In this document: piece by piece, positions 10,609 to 22,620 of the stretch
Numbering within the stretch: position 1 is the stretch's first letter
How the letters are laid out: each line of letters begins with the position of its first letter
Source of the DNA: Dryomyza anilis
Lineage: Eukaryota > Arthropoda > Insecta > Diptera > Dryomyzidae
Reading direction: 5' to 3'
Assembly (NCBI GenBank): GCA_951804985.1
Contig: OX638131.1
Coordinates: 57,938,351-58,002,350, forward strand
DNA: 64,000 nt
Position numbers and translations under genes: made by a program
Notes under the pieces: generated by a model
The model's database searches: none
What the model was told of the DNA's origin: nothing
Seen by the model: the letters and a program-made list of their open reading frames with translations, nothing else

Positions 10609-11149
10609 CCGCACATTGGGATAAAACTCAAATCTAATTGGAGAAAATAAAAAATTTAAAACCAATTCCTTTCGATGTTATATCACAGTACTGAATATTT
10701 AGATTTGTGCAGATGGGCATCTGTGTTGCTATGGCAATGGATAAAGTAGTGTTGTTATCTTACTCGTCTTATATTAATTGTATAGTAAACTTGCATTTTA
10801 AACGTAATATAAATTGAATGAATTTATATTGGAATTGAATTATGTTTGTATTTCATACAACAATGAAACCTTACTGTGAACCATTTTTCTGGTAGCTCTC
10901 ATACAACCGCTTCAAAAACTGTTATAAAAAGACACCAATTATTTTTTTCGGTAAAATTGGGTGTTTTGTACCAACAAAACCTCCTTCATTAGCGATCTTT
11001 CTCTGCAGATTCTACATTTGAAGTCGCTAAAGTTTTCCTTTTCCAATAAACACAATAAGAATTATGTACATTGAAGAAAGAACCAAAAGCAAAGAATGCA
11101 AAAACTGCATCAACTCAAGATTTTGCCAAAGTTGTTGTTGTGGCAGCAA
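10609..11149. other. no gene seen; AT-rich
   Basis: No protein-like frame and no clear repeat. Possibly 3' non-coding sequence of an old retroelement. Confidence 0.3.
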
Positions 11150-11815
11150 TTTGCTGAAAAAAAGACCCTTCTATCCCACTCTACCATAATAAAATGCAAA
11201 CACTTGCATTTTTGCAAATTATAGTAGATTTTGTACAAAAAAATAAAGATATTAGTATTATTTCGTATTTGAAGTGATATTAAAGGAGTTATGCATAAAT
11301 ATGTAACGTCTAACTCATTGTTTCTTATAACGAAAAAATCCCTTCTATCCGACTCATAATAAATTACATACATTCGCATTTTTAACAATTACAGTATATT
11401 TTGTACCAAAAAATACCTAAATTCGTATTAGTTTGTATTTGAAGTGTTATTAAAGGAGTTATGTAAAAATGTGTAACGTCCAACTTATAATTTCTAAAAA
11501 CGAAAAGACCCTTATATGCAACTCTGTCATAATAAAGTGCATACACTTGCATTTTTGAAAATTATTGTCGATTTTGTACAAAAAATACCGAAATTCATAT
11601 TATTTTGTATTTGAAGTGTTATTAAATGAGTTATGCAAAAATGTGTGTTTCTTATAACAGAAAGACCCTTCTATCCGACTCTATCATTATAAATTGCATA
11701 CACTTGCAATTTTGGAAATTATTTTCGATGTTGTACAAAAAAATACCGAAATACCGAATACACCAAATTGTATTTTTAAATGATGCTTAAGTTCGGAAAT
11801 ATGTCATATTCATAA
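11150..11815. repeat. four-copy satellite-like array, period about 157-174 bp
   Basis: A motif A(A/G)A(C/T)CCTT(C/A)TAT begins near 11,165, 11,339, 11,508 and 11,665. Each copy is followed by a similar block: ACACTTGCATTTTT, TTTTGTAC(A/C)AAAAAATA and TTTGTATTTGAAGTGTTATTAAAGGAGTTATG. Copies have diverged, so this is an old array. No coding potential. Confidence 0.75.
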
Positions 11816-11864
11816 AAGGATTATATGGTAAGTTGACCAAACGCTATAATTTTTGTAATGGTGG

Positions 11865-12360
11865 TTAGTACTGACAAAATAATGATTTATTATATTCCTC
11901 CTCTTCCAACCTTGGACTTCGCTGCATAACAGCCTGTACCTTTAAAGCTTCTTCCAACAATGTATCTAATTTTTCTGACTTACTACCCAAGAGTACAACT
12001 TTTATCGTTGGATTCTTCACCCCTACTTTAAAAGAGATCAACACTGAGCTCTGTAATTCCAATATGAATACGTCATCAACACTTATCTCTTTACTGTATT
12101 TTTAACTTGCAATTTCCAAAGCCATGGATTGCAGTCTTCCAAACGCCCTTTACTATTTTGATAGGCCTTTTTAATCTCTTCTTGTAATGAATCTAAAGAA
12201 ATTTCATTTAAGTATGTATTTTTTAACAACTCGTATAATTCAAAACGTAACCTAACGCATTTAATAAATTCCTCACTATCTGATTCTTTAATTTTAAGCT
12301 TTGCAGTTTCACAACATTCAATAAATTTACATAATTCTGTTTCAAATAATGGAGATTACG
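11865..12360 (-). pseudogene. gag: gag capsid fragment of gypsy family B, minus strand
   Basis: The minus strand codes a capsid segment like that of families B and C: an upstream part resembling CKFIECCETAKLKI...YELLKNTYLNEISLDSLQ (about 12,330-12,180) and a downstream part FKVGVKNPTIKVVLLGSKSEKLDTLLEEALKVQA (about 12,030-11,930). The frame is broken between them. Zinc knuckles and pol are missing downstream. The nearest intact relative in this window is gag of element C. It belongs with the minus-strand LTR and primer site at 13.2 kb. Confidence 0.75.
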
Positions 12361-13200
12361 TCCCAGAAAAGTAGGGAACAACGTACCCATAATAATGGTT
12401 TCTTATTTTTCCATTTACTTAATCATATAATTAACTATACCTTTCTTAATTAAATTATTTATTTTGTTTTTCTTTCATATTAAGTAAACTTTTAACCATT
12501 ATTTAATTTATCTATTACATTTTTTACTACATTATTATCCCTTTTTATGTTTCATTATTTAAACTTTTCTATCTTTATTTCAAAACCATATCAACATATT
12601 ATTTATGAATACTGAATTATTTTATTTATTCAATTTAATTTTGTTAAAATATTACAGTTTTGTTATTTAATTAATGTCGCAATATTATGAAAACATTGCT
12701 GTATCAAAATTCTAATGTTATTCAATTTATTTAAATTTACAATTGTCTTTATCATTATCATTTAATGTCTCAAACTATTCTATATTGTTTCACAATTACA
12801 TTAAAAATTTCCTTTAATATAAAAAGACATTTAGATTACTTATTTAGTTTCCTGATTTTATCAAATTTTATCATTTATGTAATTCATTTCACAATTTTAT
12901 TTCACAATTTTATTAAAATTTTATTTAATTCCACAATTTATTTAAAAATGATTAATTATTTTTTTTTTAAATGTCTATTTTCATAATTCCATAATTTTTT
13001 TGCTTATTTAAATTCTCAAATATTTATTTTGTTTTATATTACAAATTCACAAAATTTTATTTTTTAACGCTCACATTTTCTTTCATTATTTTTCACAATA
13101 CACACAAATACAAAAAATATTTTCTCTGATTCAAAATATTTATTTCTTCTAATATTAATCCCCATCCCGTCCTTCTCGTCCCTTGGGAGTTGATGTATGG
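12361..13200 (-). other. AT-rich leader of the minus-strand family B copy
   Basis: About 840 bases of very AT-rich sequence between primer site and gag fragment. No gene is seen. The long AT-rich gag leader resembles the leader of element C (32.2-32.86 kb) in composition. Confidence 0.45.
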
Positions 13201-13220
13201 TTCGAAAACCGGCTGCACCA
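13201..13220 (-). promoter_or_regulatory. primer-binding site, minus-strand family B copy
   Basis: The minus strand reads TGGTGCAGCCGGTTTTCGAA, two bases after an LTR end in ACAACA. It is similar to the element C primer site TGGCGCAGCCGGTTACC, which resembles the tRNA-Ser-type sites of 17.6/297-like elements. Confidence 0.6.
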
Positions 13221-13222
13221 AA

Positions 13223-14195
13223 TGTTGTATTTAAAAAGTCGGTTGCTTTGGCGTGTATCCAAATGTCGCAACGTTCCTTTTATAATTACCCATGATGTCC
13301 TACCAGAAAATGTGCAACGTTGAAGTTCCATTTTTAGTAACCAAAATAATTTAAACAATTTTTTTCTTTCAAGAACTACTTTTATTTAAACTAAAGTTTT
13401 ATTTTAATATTAACATTATTGTTTAACTTATAAAAGAAAAACGTCTTCAACTTCTAACTTATAACTCTAACTCACAACTCTAACTAACTGACTTAAAACC
13501 TAACTTAAACTACTATATGAAGGTATGTTTATAATCTATTACGTTCCATTTGCTTCCGTAAAGAAGCCGTGTTGTTAAGTTAAGTTGATTATTTTAGGGA
13601 TTCGAGATATTTCTATATTCCTTCTCGATATTAGTAGATAATTTTAAATATTATTTAATTAAAAACAATTTTTAGTTTAAAATCGGAAAACACGTTTATT
13701 ACTGTATTACCTCCACTTGAGGTTATTTAAACTACACTCCTTTCAATTGCAACGAAAGGTCTTAACAATACTTTCGTTGCAAGTTTCACTTAAATTCTAT
13801 TTTCACTATGTTCTAGTGAGTTTTCACTTTCATTCAGTTTGGTGTACGTGACTTTTGAAGAAGGTCCGGCTTGCAGTTTTTGGCTGACACCAATTGCGAA
13901 ATAGCGGAATTGTTGGCAAACGCTGCTTTGCTTATTTTAACATAGCCCTCTAATCATGCAATGAAAAATTATATTGCAAGCCTCTGTTAACTGTGCAAGG
14001 TAACTTGAAAGAAGTGTGGTCTAAACAAAGCATTAGCGCCAAATTATTATCATTGTTGCCAACGTGAAGCGTTGGAACATGTTGCTGTACAACATGAGTA
14101 CAACATGATACAAACATGATGCGCTCAACATATGTACAACAAAATTCAAAATTGTGTGAATAGTGAATATCCATAAGGAAAAGAAAAAATATGGA
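13223..14195 (-). repeat. LTR of gypsy family B, minus orientation
   Basis: The inverse of the plus-strand LTR at 24.1 kb over a long stretch. Shared blocks include the GTTGAGCGCATCATGTTT, CAACGCTTCACGTTGGCAACAATGATAATAATTTGGC and CACTAGAACATAGTG motifs. On the minus strand it runs from 14.2 kb to an end in ACA at 13,223, followed by a primer site and gag. Sequence like the family's 3' untranslated region continues to about 14,240. The first 30 or so LTR bases, including the TG start and polypurine tract, are missing. Confidence 0.75.
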
Positions 14196-14448
14196 AAAAA
14201 ATATTATTAATACACATAATAATATTATTTTTATTTTTCCAATGTTATAGAAAACAGATTTAGAAAAAAAATACTTGAAAATAAATTTGAAAAAAAAATA
14301 TAGTTTATAGTTATACTTCATGAATGCCAAAATTGATTTCGTTGTTGTTTGGGTAACATTTTTGTTTCATTGAAATTTTCAATTACAATTAAATGAAATT
14401 TATTTTTTTTAATTAAAAGATAATGTTTAAATTGATTGAAAATATTTA

Positions 14449-16171
14449 ATGGCAGATGCTAATGAATTAAATGCGTATATTCAAAAGCAATCTAGCGAAT
14501 TGGACAAATTTGTTGAAAAATTATGGTCGCAATTTGTACCAACAATACTAAATAAAGATAGTACAGCATTATTAAAAGATAATATATCTAGAATTCTGCA
14601 TTTATCTAAATTAGAGGAGGCAGATAAAATAGTAGAAGAGTTACTAAATTTCCAGAATTTAAAAATTAAATCTGTTTTAGCAGAAAATGTTGAATTAGAA
14701 AGATTAGTTGACTGGTTGAGAAAACGTTTAAACGATTATTGTTTAAAACGTACAGCAGAGTTAGAAGAAACAGCTAAAATAGATGAGGAAAACATGAAAT
14801 TAAGAAATTTATTGAAAGAAAAGAATATTTCTGAGGAATCAATAAATAATTCTGTCAGACGCCAGGCAAGGGAGGAGTACGCAACGTTGGAGGAAGCGAC
14901 CAACAAAATACAGGAGTTGAACGCGCGTATTAGATATTTGAACGAGGAGGTTAAGACAGCGCACGAGACATCCTTATACCATAGAAAGTGACGACATCAC
15001 AACACAGGGCAACATGGGATTAGGCGAAGTCGCGAGATTCGTTAAAAATGCGGTGCCAGAGTTTGCAGGTGCAGACTCATCATCGCTGAGGACGGATCTT
15101 CACCGTTTTATTGAAGGATGTGAAGTGGTGAGGGCAGAACTGAAGCCTGAATAAATGAAGGAGTTTTTTAAAGGCGTTAGGGTTCGTTTACAGGGAGATG
15201 CTTTTGATTTAGTAAGTTCAAAGGAGTTTGACACAATAGATGATTTATACAATCTGTTAATGAATACGTACTTGGAATCTAGGTCAGTAGATGCCATTCA
15301 ATATGACATTGGAAAGGCATCTCAGTATCCGGGGGAAAGTATTAGATTTTTATCGAGGCGTTTGGTCGGCAGCATTAAGCACGATTAAATGTAAATATAA
15401 TGATACGAAAGAAGACGTGTTCGTTAATGAATTGAATAATTTAGTTAAAAGCTCATTTAAGTTAGGACTTCGGGATAACACTTTGCGAATGCTCATGTTG
15501 AGCAGTAAGCAAACAACACTGGAGAAATTGGTGGAAGAGGCATTGGACCATGCGACGATACAAAGGGAGTCAGCAGAGTTAACGGGCATAGACAAGTTTG
15601 GAGTCCATTTCAATGAGCCCTCATCGGCCTTCATGCCAACTAATCGTACTGCATCAGGTAGCCAAGACAATGAAAAAAATGAGACGGAAGCAGCCTATAC
15701 CTAAATGTTCTTTTTGCAAGAAGAAGGGACATCTGAGGGATGAATGTCATACACGGAGAAACACTCCGTATTGCAGTGACTGTCGTACCTATGGACATGA
15801 ACAGTGTGCAGATCGTTCGGGTCGGAATGTTGTTCAAGGACATACTGCTCCCCAAGGAAGTCAGCCACCCGTACCTCAGGTAAATGGTCAAGGTGGTATC
15901 CAGAACCAAGGCCGGGGTGCTCCAGGATTGAGATGCGATTGGTGCCATAGGGGGGACACGTCGAGGTGGCTTGTCGTGTTAAACGCGATACACAAGTTTT
16001 TCAAGGAAATAATGGTAATGGGAGTTTTGCAAACAGGCCTGCTAAATATTGCACTTGGTGCAGAAAGGACGTACATGTTATTATGAATTGTTATGCCAAA
16101 CGCAAATATGATACATGGTACAATAATAGCACTCCGCAGGGAAACTACCAGGGGCCCAGTCAAGGCCACTA
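14449..16171 (+). pseudogene. gag: gag of element B, multiply frameshifted
   Basis: Starts with MADANELNAYIQKQSSELDK (ATG at 14,449), a coiled-coil N-terminal part to 14,991. It continues in other frames through a capsid region (KEFFKGVRVRLQGDAFDLV, about 15,160; FKLGLRDNTLRMLMLSSKQTTLEKLVEEALDHA, about 15,450-15,555) and a CCHC zinc knuckle (CSFCKKKGHLRDEC, about 15,705-15,750). A second Cys/His cluster follows (CSDCRTYGHEQC), then a degenerate knuckle (CTWCRKDVHVIMNC, about 16,050-16,095). At least three frame changes and a stop at 15,151-15,153 are visible. It aligns by eye with gag of element C in the same domain order. Confidence 0.85.
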
Positions 16172-16599
16172 AACTGGGGACCCTTAGCAAATAGTGTAGT
16201 AAGGCCAGTAGTTGTAGAAGTTCCAAATAAAAATGTAGAACAAAAAGTAAAAATACATATTAATGAAGATAGAAATATTCTAACAAATATTAACTTAATA
16301 GTAATAATACACAACTTGACACGAATAATGAACATAATATAGGAACTAAGGAAATTAAAAATAAACAAATTATAAAAAAACAAATAAAGTAAAGAAAGTA
16401 AAACCAATTGAATCGGAAGTTAAAAATATTAAAATCAAGAATAATAATATCAAAAGTAAATCAAATAGAAAGGAAGTCGTAATTAACTGCCCTGAAAATC
16501 TGGGAATTGTAGATCAAACGTCTGGCAAGACTGTGGATACATTCCGTACAGGGGCGAGTATAATTTGTAATTTCAATATTTCTTTTTATTATTAGCGTT
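16172..16599 (+). other. gag-pol spacer of element B
   Basis: AT-rich, with a short coding-like piece near 16,490-16,560 (ENLGIVDQTSGKTVDT) matching the ENIVHQTSGLTVDT segment that precedes protease in element C. No further gene is seen. Confidence 0.5.
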
Positions 16600-19500
16600 A
16601 TGTGCGTTTTATCGTCAGAAATGTATAATAAATTCACGATTTGTAAAATTAAATTGTATTCAATTGCTAATAATTTTAAGAGTAAATTTATGTCGAGAAA
16701 AATAAAATTAACTTCACAATTAGGCATGCATCGTAAAATATTTAACCGGCATGGAGAGTGTTTCAAGATATCCGATATGAGTTATGTGTTCATTGAAGTA
16801 CCTTGTGAGGCAGCAAAAAATGGAAAACTTACTCTGTTAGTGGATTCTGGAGCTGAGGCCAGCCTGATTAAAGAAAATAGGATGGCACATTTGCCGAATT
16901 TTAATAAAAATATTCAGAAAGATCTGAGTGGTGCTTTAGGTGGATGCGTTAGAACCTTAGGCTCCACTAAGATTCAGCACACAAACATAGAAAACCTGAG
17001 TTTAACGCTACACGTTGTGTCACTTGAACAAGGGGTACCAGCAGATGGAATAGTCGGGCGTGACAATCTGTGGAACAGATCTATAATAAATGCGTTAAAT
17101 AAAAAAATTACATTTTTTGATGAAGACAAAAATCATCTTGTTAAATTTCCATTAAAATCATTACAAGACATAGAAAATATTAATTTTAATCAACAAATCA
17201 GGGTCCAGCCCAGAACAACCATGGTTGTATCACTGCCGTTAAGAACAAGAATTCCTATAGTTTTGTTGCACAAACAGGAAATTCAGCCAGGAGTATATTT
17301 GGGAGAGAGTTTAACAAACATTAGAAAAAATAGAATATATGCATCAATTTTAAATGCCACCGATAAGGAGGTAACCATTGATAGAAATTTCAAGCCACAA
17401 TTTTCAAATTTTAACAAATATAAAGAAGCAACAAAGGCGAGTTCTACAATAAATACAATAAACTCGGTTAATATAAAAAATAGAATTGATAAATTATTAG
17501 GGAATGTAAAGATCGATGAATCATTAAATAAAGAAGAAGTTGCATCTTTGCAAAATATTTGCTTGTCATATCATGACGTTTTTCATTTGGAAGGGGATGA
17601 ATTAACATTCACTCCGATATTAAAACATGAAATACCCACACAATGGAATCAGCCACCAATAAATCAGAAACAGTATAAACTTCCTCATATGCATAGAAAT
17701 GAGATTAATAGACAAGTATCGATGGAATTATTTCACCAAGCATGTCGCCTTGGAATTCCCCATTATTATTGGTACCTAAAGAGGGCGATAAAGATGGCAA
17801 TAAGAAATGGAGACTGGTTATAGATTTTCGAAAATTAAATGACGTCACCATCAAACAGGTATTTCCTATATCACGAATATATGAGATTTTAGACCAGTTA
17901 GATCATAGTCGGTATTTTTCAACACTAGATTTAGCCAGTGGTTACCATCAGGTTCTAGTTGAAGATTGTGACAAAGAAAAAACTGCTTTCAGTACAGGTC
18001 TTGGTCATTTCGAATTTAACAGAATGCCATTCGGTTTAACGGGGGCACCTGCCACTTTTCAAAGGATAATGAACCACATACTAACAGGCTGTTTTGACTG
18101 TTTTGTTTATTTAGATGACATAGTGGTTTATGGAAATAATTTAGAAGAACACGAGCATAGGCTATGCAAGGTTTTGCAAAAGCTGAGAGAACATAATTTG
18201 AAATACAGAGAAATGTCAGTTTTTGCGACGCGAGGTTATATATTTAGGACATAAGTGTTCTGAGTTAGGTGCTCTACCAGACCCAGCCAAAGTAAAGTGT
18301 TTAAAAAATATTCCAATTCCGAAAAATTGGATGGAAGTTCATGCATTTTTAGGCTCAATTAATTATTACAGAAAATTTATAGGAGGTATGGCGAAATTGT
18401 CATTACCAATAAACTGTTTGCTTAAAAAGGACGATAAGTTCATATGGAATGATAATTGTCAGAATTCGTTTTTAAAACTTAAAGAGGCAATTATGTCACC
18501 ACCCATACTGGCGTATCCGGATTTTAACGAACCCTTTTTGCTCACGACAGACGCCAGTAACGAAGCAATTGGCGCGGTTCTTTCGCAAGGTGAAGTTGGA
18601 AGCGACAGTCCGATCGCGTTTGCCAGTAGGTCTCTTAACGATGCGGAAACACGCTACTCTACTATAGAGAAAGAATTTTTGGCAATTGTATGGGCGACAA
18701 AAAATTTTAGGGCATATCTTTTGGGAAGACCATTTAAAATTTATACAGATCATCAGCCCCTAAAGGGTATAGCAAACTTAAAAGATCAGACATAACGTCT
18801 TGTGCGTTTCCGACGCAAATTATCGGAATATTATTTCGAAATTCATTATAAACCGGGAAAAAGTAATTTAAACGCGGATGCGCTTAGCCGCGTACCGAAT
18901 AATACTGAAAAAGTAGTTGTAGTACAAACACGTTCGAAAACCATGTAATGAGACAAGGAAGACGATAAGAAACAGTCAGAATGCGATCCTGACGATTTGA
19001 TAACAAAGGAAAATGACAATATAATAATTCTAACTGAACCTCGGGACATAGAGACGGTAATTAAAGATTTTCACGATTCACCGTTAGGTGGTCACCAAGG
19101 GGGCGTAAAAACATTTTTAAGAATTCGACAGCAGTACCGATGGAAGGGTATGCGGAAGCAAATAAAGGATTATGTGAAAAATTGTTCAAAATGCCAGGTA
19201 AACAAGAGTTCAAGGCTGACGAAGATACCAATGGTTCTAACTGATACGCCAGTCAGACCCTTTGACATAGTGTACATGGACCATCTTAACGTTTCAGGAC
19301 GATTTTTCTAAATTTATGGTTCATTGGAACGAAATCATCGTCCACTAGCTGAATATTTACGTAGTTTTGCTAAAGAGGATGGGTCAAACTGGGACCAATG
19401 GTTAAATTCTGCAATGCATGTTCATAATAACACCGTGCATACGTCGACGGGTCAAACACCATTCCGTACGTTGTACGGGTTTGACTTCGACATGCCTACG

Positions 19501-19836
19501 AATTTAAAGCGTAAATGTTCACCTTTATATAACGCAGAAGACTCCAATAAGGTACTAAAGTACCAAATACAGCGATCACACGAGATGGTCAGGCAAAATC
19601 AATGTAGGGCCAGGCAGGTGTCGAAAAAACAATACGACAAGAACTTCAACCCTATACAATTCAAACCATACGACATGGTTTTAATGGAAAACCAAACTAG
19701 GAGGAATAAGTTCTCTCCAATTTGGAAGGGACCGTACGTGGTCGCAGAGGGAAGTGGGCCAGTGACCACGACGATATTGATCAAAAACAAAGATAAGAAA
19801 ATTCACAATAATTTGTTAAAGGCATATCACAAATAG
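16600..19836 (+). pseudogene. pol: pol of element B with frameshifts, stops and integrase-core deletions
   Basis: Protease carries DSGA (LLVDSGAEASLIK) near 16,845. RT fingers begin near 17,730 and change frame at about 17,740. RT motifs LDLASGYHQV, MPFGLTGAPATFQ and YLDDIVVYG (about 18,110) are intact, and a second frame change lies near 18,215. RNase H (TTDASNEAIGAVLSQ) runs to a TAA at 18,793-18,795, after which the same frame continues. The integrase zinc finger (H-H-C-C, about 19,070-19,200) is present. The core is truncated: sequence carrying the first two catalytic aspartates is missing around 19,280-19,320. The part after the catalytic glutamate and the C-terminal module (FSPIWKGPYVV) continue to 19,836. 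Very similar to pol of element C. Inactive. Confidence 0.9.
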
Positions 19837-20145
19837 TGTATGCCGTTAAAACTTAAAATATTATAATATTACCCTAAAATAGAACCCATGAAAGTAAAAA
19901 TATAAAACCAAGTAGCTATGCGTTGACAATTAAACTCGTTGATTGCAACATTATGTTAGACAAAATAAATCTAACCATAAGATAAAGAGTAATCATTAAA
20001 TAAAACATTACATACTTCGTCATTTGGAGAAAAAAATAAATATAAATAGTTTAGGAAAACAGTAAGTAAAAAACAAAGGAAAAATTATAGTAATAAAAAT
20101 AAAGATATAGGACATATTAAAAATAATAATTTAGTAATAAGGAAT

Positions 20146-20149
<4 letters not shown>
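19837..20149 (+). other. post-pol AT-rich sequence of element B
   Basis: Nothing gene-like. Start of the long non-coding 3' region of the element. Confidence 0.4.
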
Positions 20150-20205
<56 letters not shown>

Positions 20206-20206
20206 C
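20150..20206. repeat. (TA)n microsatellite
   Basis: About 28 uninterrupted TA units. Non-coding; the tyrosine-isoleucine reading frames are an artefact of the repeat. Confidence 0.95.
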
Positions 20207-20242
20207 TATTTTAGGAAAAGAACTAATAATTTTAAAGTTAGT

Positions 20243-20614
20243 TAATCATCAATTGAGAAAAGAAATAAATTAAGCACATGCAACCAATTGCATTAATTTA
20301 AATTTAAATCAATGTTAGTCATAAAATTGTCGAATTCAATACAGATAATGCAAAACCAACAATTGCTAATCATCAATTGAGAAAAGAAATAAATTAAGCA
20401 CATGCAACCAATTGCATTAATTTAAATTTAAATCAATGTTAGTCATAAAATTGTCGAATTCAATACAGATAATGCAAAACCAACAATTGCTAATCATCAA
20501 TTGAGAAAAGAAATAAATTAAGCACATGCAACCAATTGCATTAATTTAAATTTAAATCAATGTTAGTCATAAAATTGTCGAATTCAATACAGATAATGCA
20601 AAACCAACAATTGC
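20243..20614 (+). repeat. three identical 124-bp tandem repeats
   Basis: Units begin TAATCATCAATTGAG at 20,243, 20,367 and 20,491. The three copies appear identical by eye, implying recent expansion or homogenisation. Located in the non-coding 3' region of element B. Confidence 0.95.
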
Positions 20615-21240
20615 ATTACTGACCTATATTAATAGCGCAAGCTATCAAACCTTGAAAAGGGTCATTCCCCCAAGTGTTTCATGCAGAAGCACATATGCAA
20701 TTTCTACGAACGTATGTATATCATACACTAAGCAAGCGTTAATAGCTGACATATAAATGCAGATCATGCAGTTTTTTTTTGATACCATAAACAATGCAAG
20801 TAAATATAATTCAATTTTACCGTCATGCCAGTAGGAAGTTTCATATAGTGTGACTTATATAAGTACACAAAAATAATATAATAAAATATTAAACATGTTT
20901 AGAAAACAAATCGCAACTCTAATTATATTTATTTACATGCAGAGAAATTATAGGTACTTTTGTATATTAATATAATTCAATTTGAATAAGTTTGAATATA
21001 ACAAATAAATTTTAAATGAATTTAAAGAACTTATTTATAATAATTTAAATTTCTTAAAGAAGTTAGTAATAAAATTACAAAAAAGAGAGATATATAAATA
21101 TTTAGTACAGTTAAAATTAAAAAACAAGGAACGAAAAAAAAATAGTAGAATAAATAAATATTCAAAAAACAGGTAATAAATAAAAGCAAAGAATTTAAAA
21201 TTAAAAAAAAGCGATTTATGCAATAAAATAATTAGTGCAG
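20615..21240. other. AT-rich non-coding stretch of element B
   Basis: No gene, RNA or clear repeat. Contains a 16-base ATTAATATAGGTCAGT-like block in inverted sense near 20,620, shared with element C near 41,150. Confidence 0.35.
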
Positions 21241-21860
21241 TTAAAATTAAAAAAAAAGTTTTAATAATTGAATCGAAAAAAAAGAGGAAACATATTAATA
21301 TAAATAAAATGGAGAATATATATATATAGGTATTAAATGTTATTTTATTTCTAAAAATTTTAAAGAATAAAAAAGTGAAAAAAAATATAATAAGAAGAGA
21401 TGAAAAAAAAAGAAAAATATGAAAAAAAAAATAATAAACAAGAAAAAAAAATTGGGGAATTGAAATTTAAAAAAAAAAGAGGGAAACAACTTTTTATTAA
21501 AAAGAAAAAAAAGAAAATAAAAAAAAATAACATTAACAATTAAATTTTAAAAGAATAAATAAAAAGAAAAAAAAGAAGACAAAAAAAAATAATTTTAACA
21601 ATTAAATTTTTAAAGAATAAAAAAAAAATAAAAAAATATATATATGAAAAAAGGGGAACTAAAGAGAAAAAAAGGAGGTATGAAAATTTTAATTAAAGAG
21701 AAAAAAAAGAAAGAAAATAAGAAAAGAAAAAAAAGAAGAAGAAAAATAAGAAGAGAAGAAAAAAAATTATAGAAAAAAAAAATAAGAAGAAGATAAAAAA
21801 AAGGAAAAAATATATGAAAAAAAATAAGGGGAATTAAAATTAAAAAAAAAATTAATTAAT
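21240..21860 (+). repeat. purine-rich (A/G) low-complexity tract
   Basis: For about 600 bases the plus strand is overwhelmingly A with some G, with runs such as AAAAGAAAAAAAAG and GAAGAAGAAAAATAAG. C is almost absent. Non-coding. The strong strand bias could form unusual DNA structures, or may simply be slippage expansion. Confidence 0.7.
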
Positions 21861-22620
21861 TTATTTTAATTTTTATCTAACATTTTATTTTGTTTTGGAA
21901 ATTTAAATTTGTATTCGAAATTAAATAAATTAAAAAAAAACTAAATTTAATCAGATTAAAAAAAAAATATATATATATACATATATAATTAACTCAACAA
22001 TTTTTGAGAAGATGTAAAATAATAAATAAATGTATATACAATACATTTAATGTACAATATATTCTATATACATATATAGTTATATAAAAAAAATTTATGA
22101 AATTAAAAAAAAAAATAAATTTATGAAATAATTTTTTTTTTTTAATTTTACGCATCGAAGGGGGATTGAGTCCGCCGTATTGAGTCCCTCCGCATATAAG
22201 ACGACGATCTTAGCCACTGTTCTAAGGACATAATACACTAAAATTACACTAAAGCTAGTGCTACACTAAATAACTGTGTTTCAAATAAGTTAAACACTTA
22301 CAAACAACATTTAATTTCAATGTTATTGCATACATAAACAACTATATATTACATGACACTAAGTTTAGATAAACTAATACCATACTAAATAGTAATAGTT
22401 CAAATAATGTACCATACTTTAATTCAAGTAATTTAAATATCTTAAGATCAATCCTTTTCTTGTGACGAATGTACATAAACCATTATATAATTTACGAAAA
22501 TTATATTAAGTTTATATAAGTTAGTACCACACATATTTGGAAAAGTTTAAAAACAAAATCAAATTACTTGTTTGTAAAATCTAAATTTAAAATATCCGAG
22601 AGCACAAAAAATTGTTATTT
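21861..22620. other. AT-rich non-coding, no gene seen
   Basis: Contains A/T runs, short TA microsatellites near 21,970 and poly-T near 22,130. No protein-like frame. Confidence 0.35.

Noticed and set aside
11150..11815. CRISPR-like array
   Set aside because: Eukaryotic context; repeat units are long and diverged with no short repeat-spacer structure.
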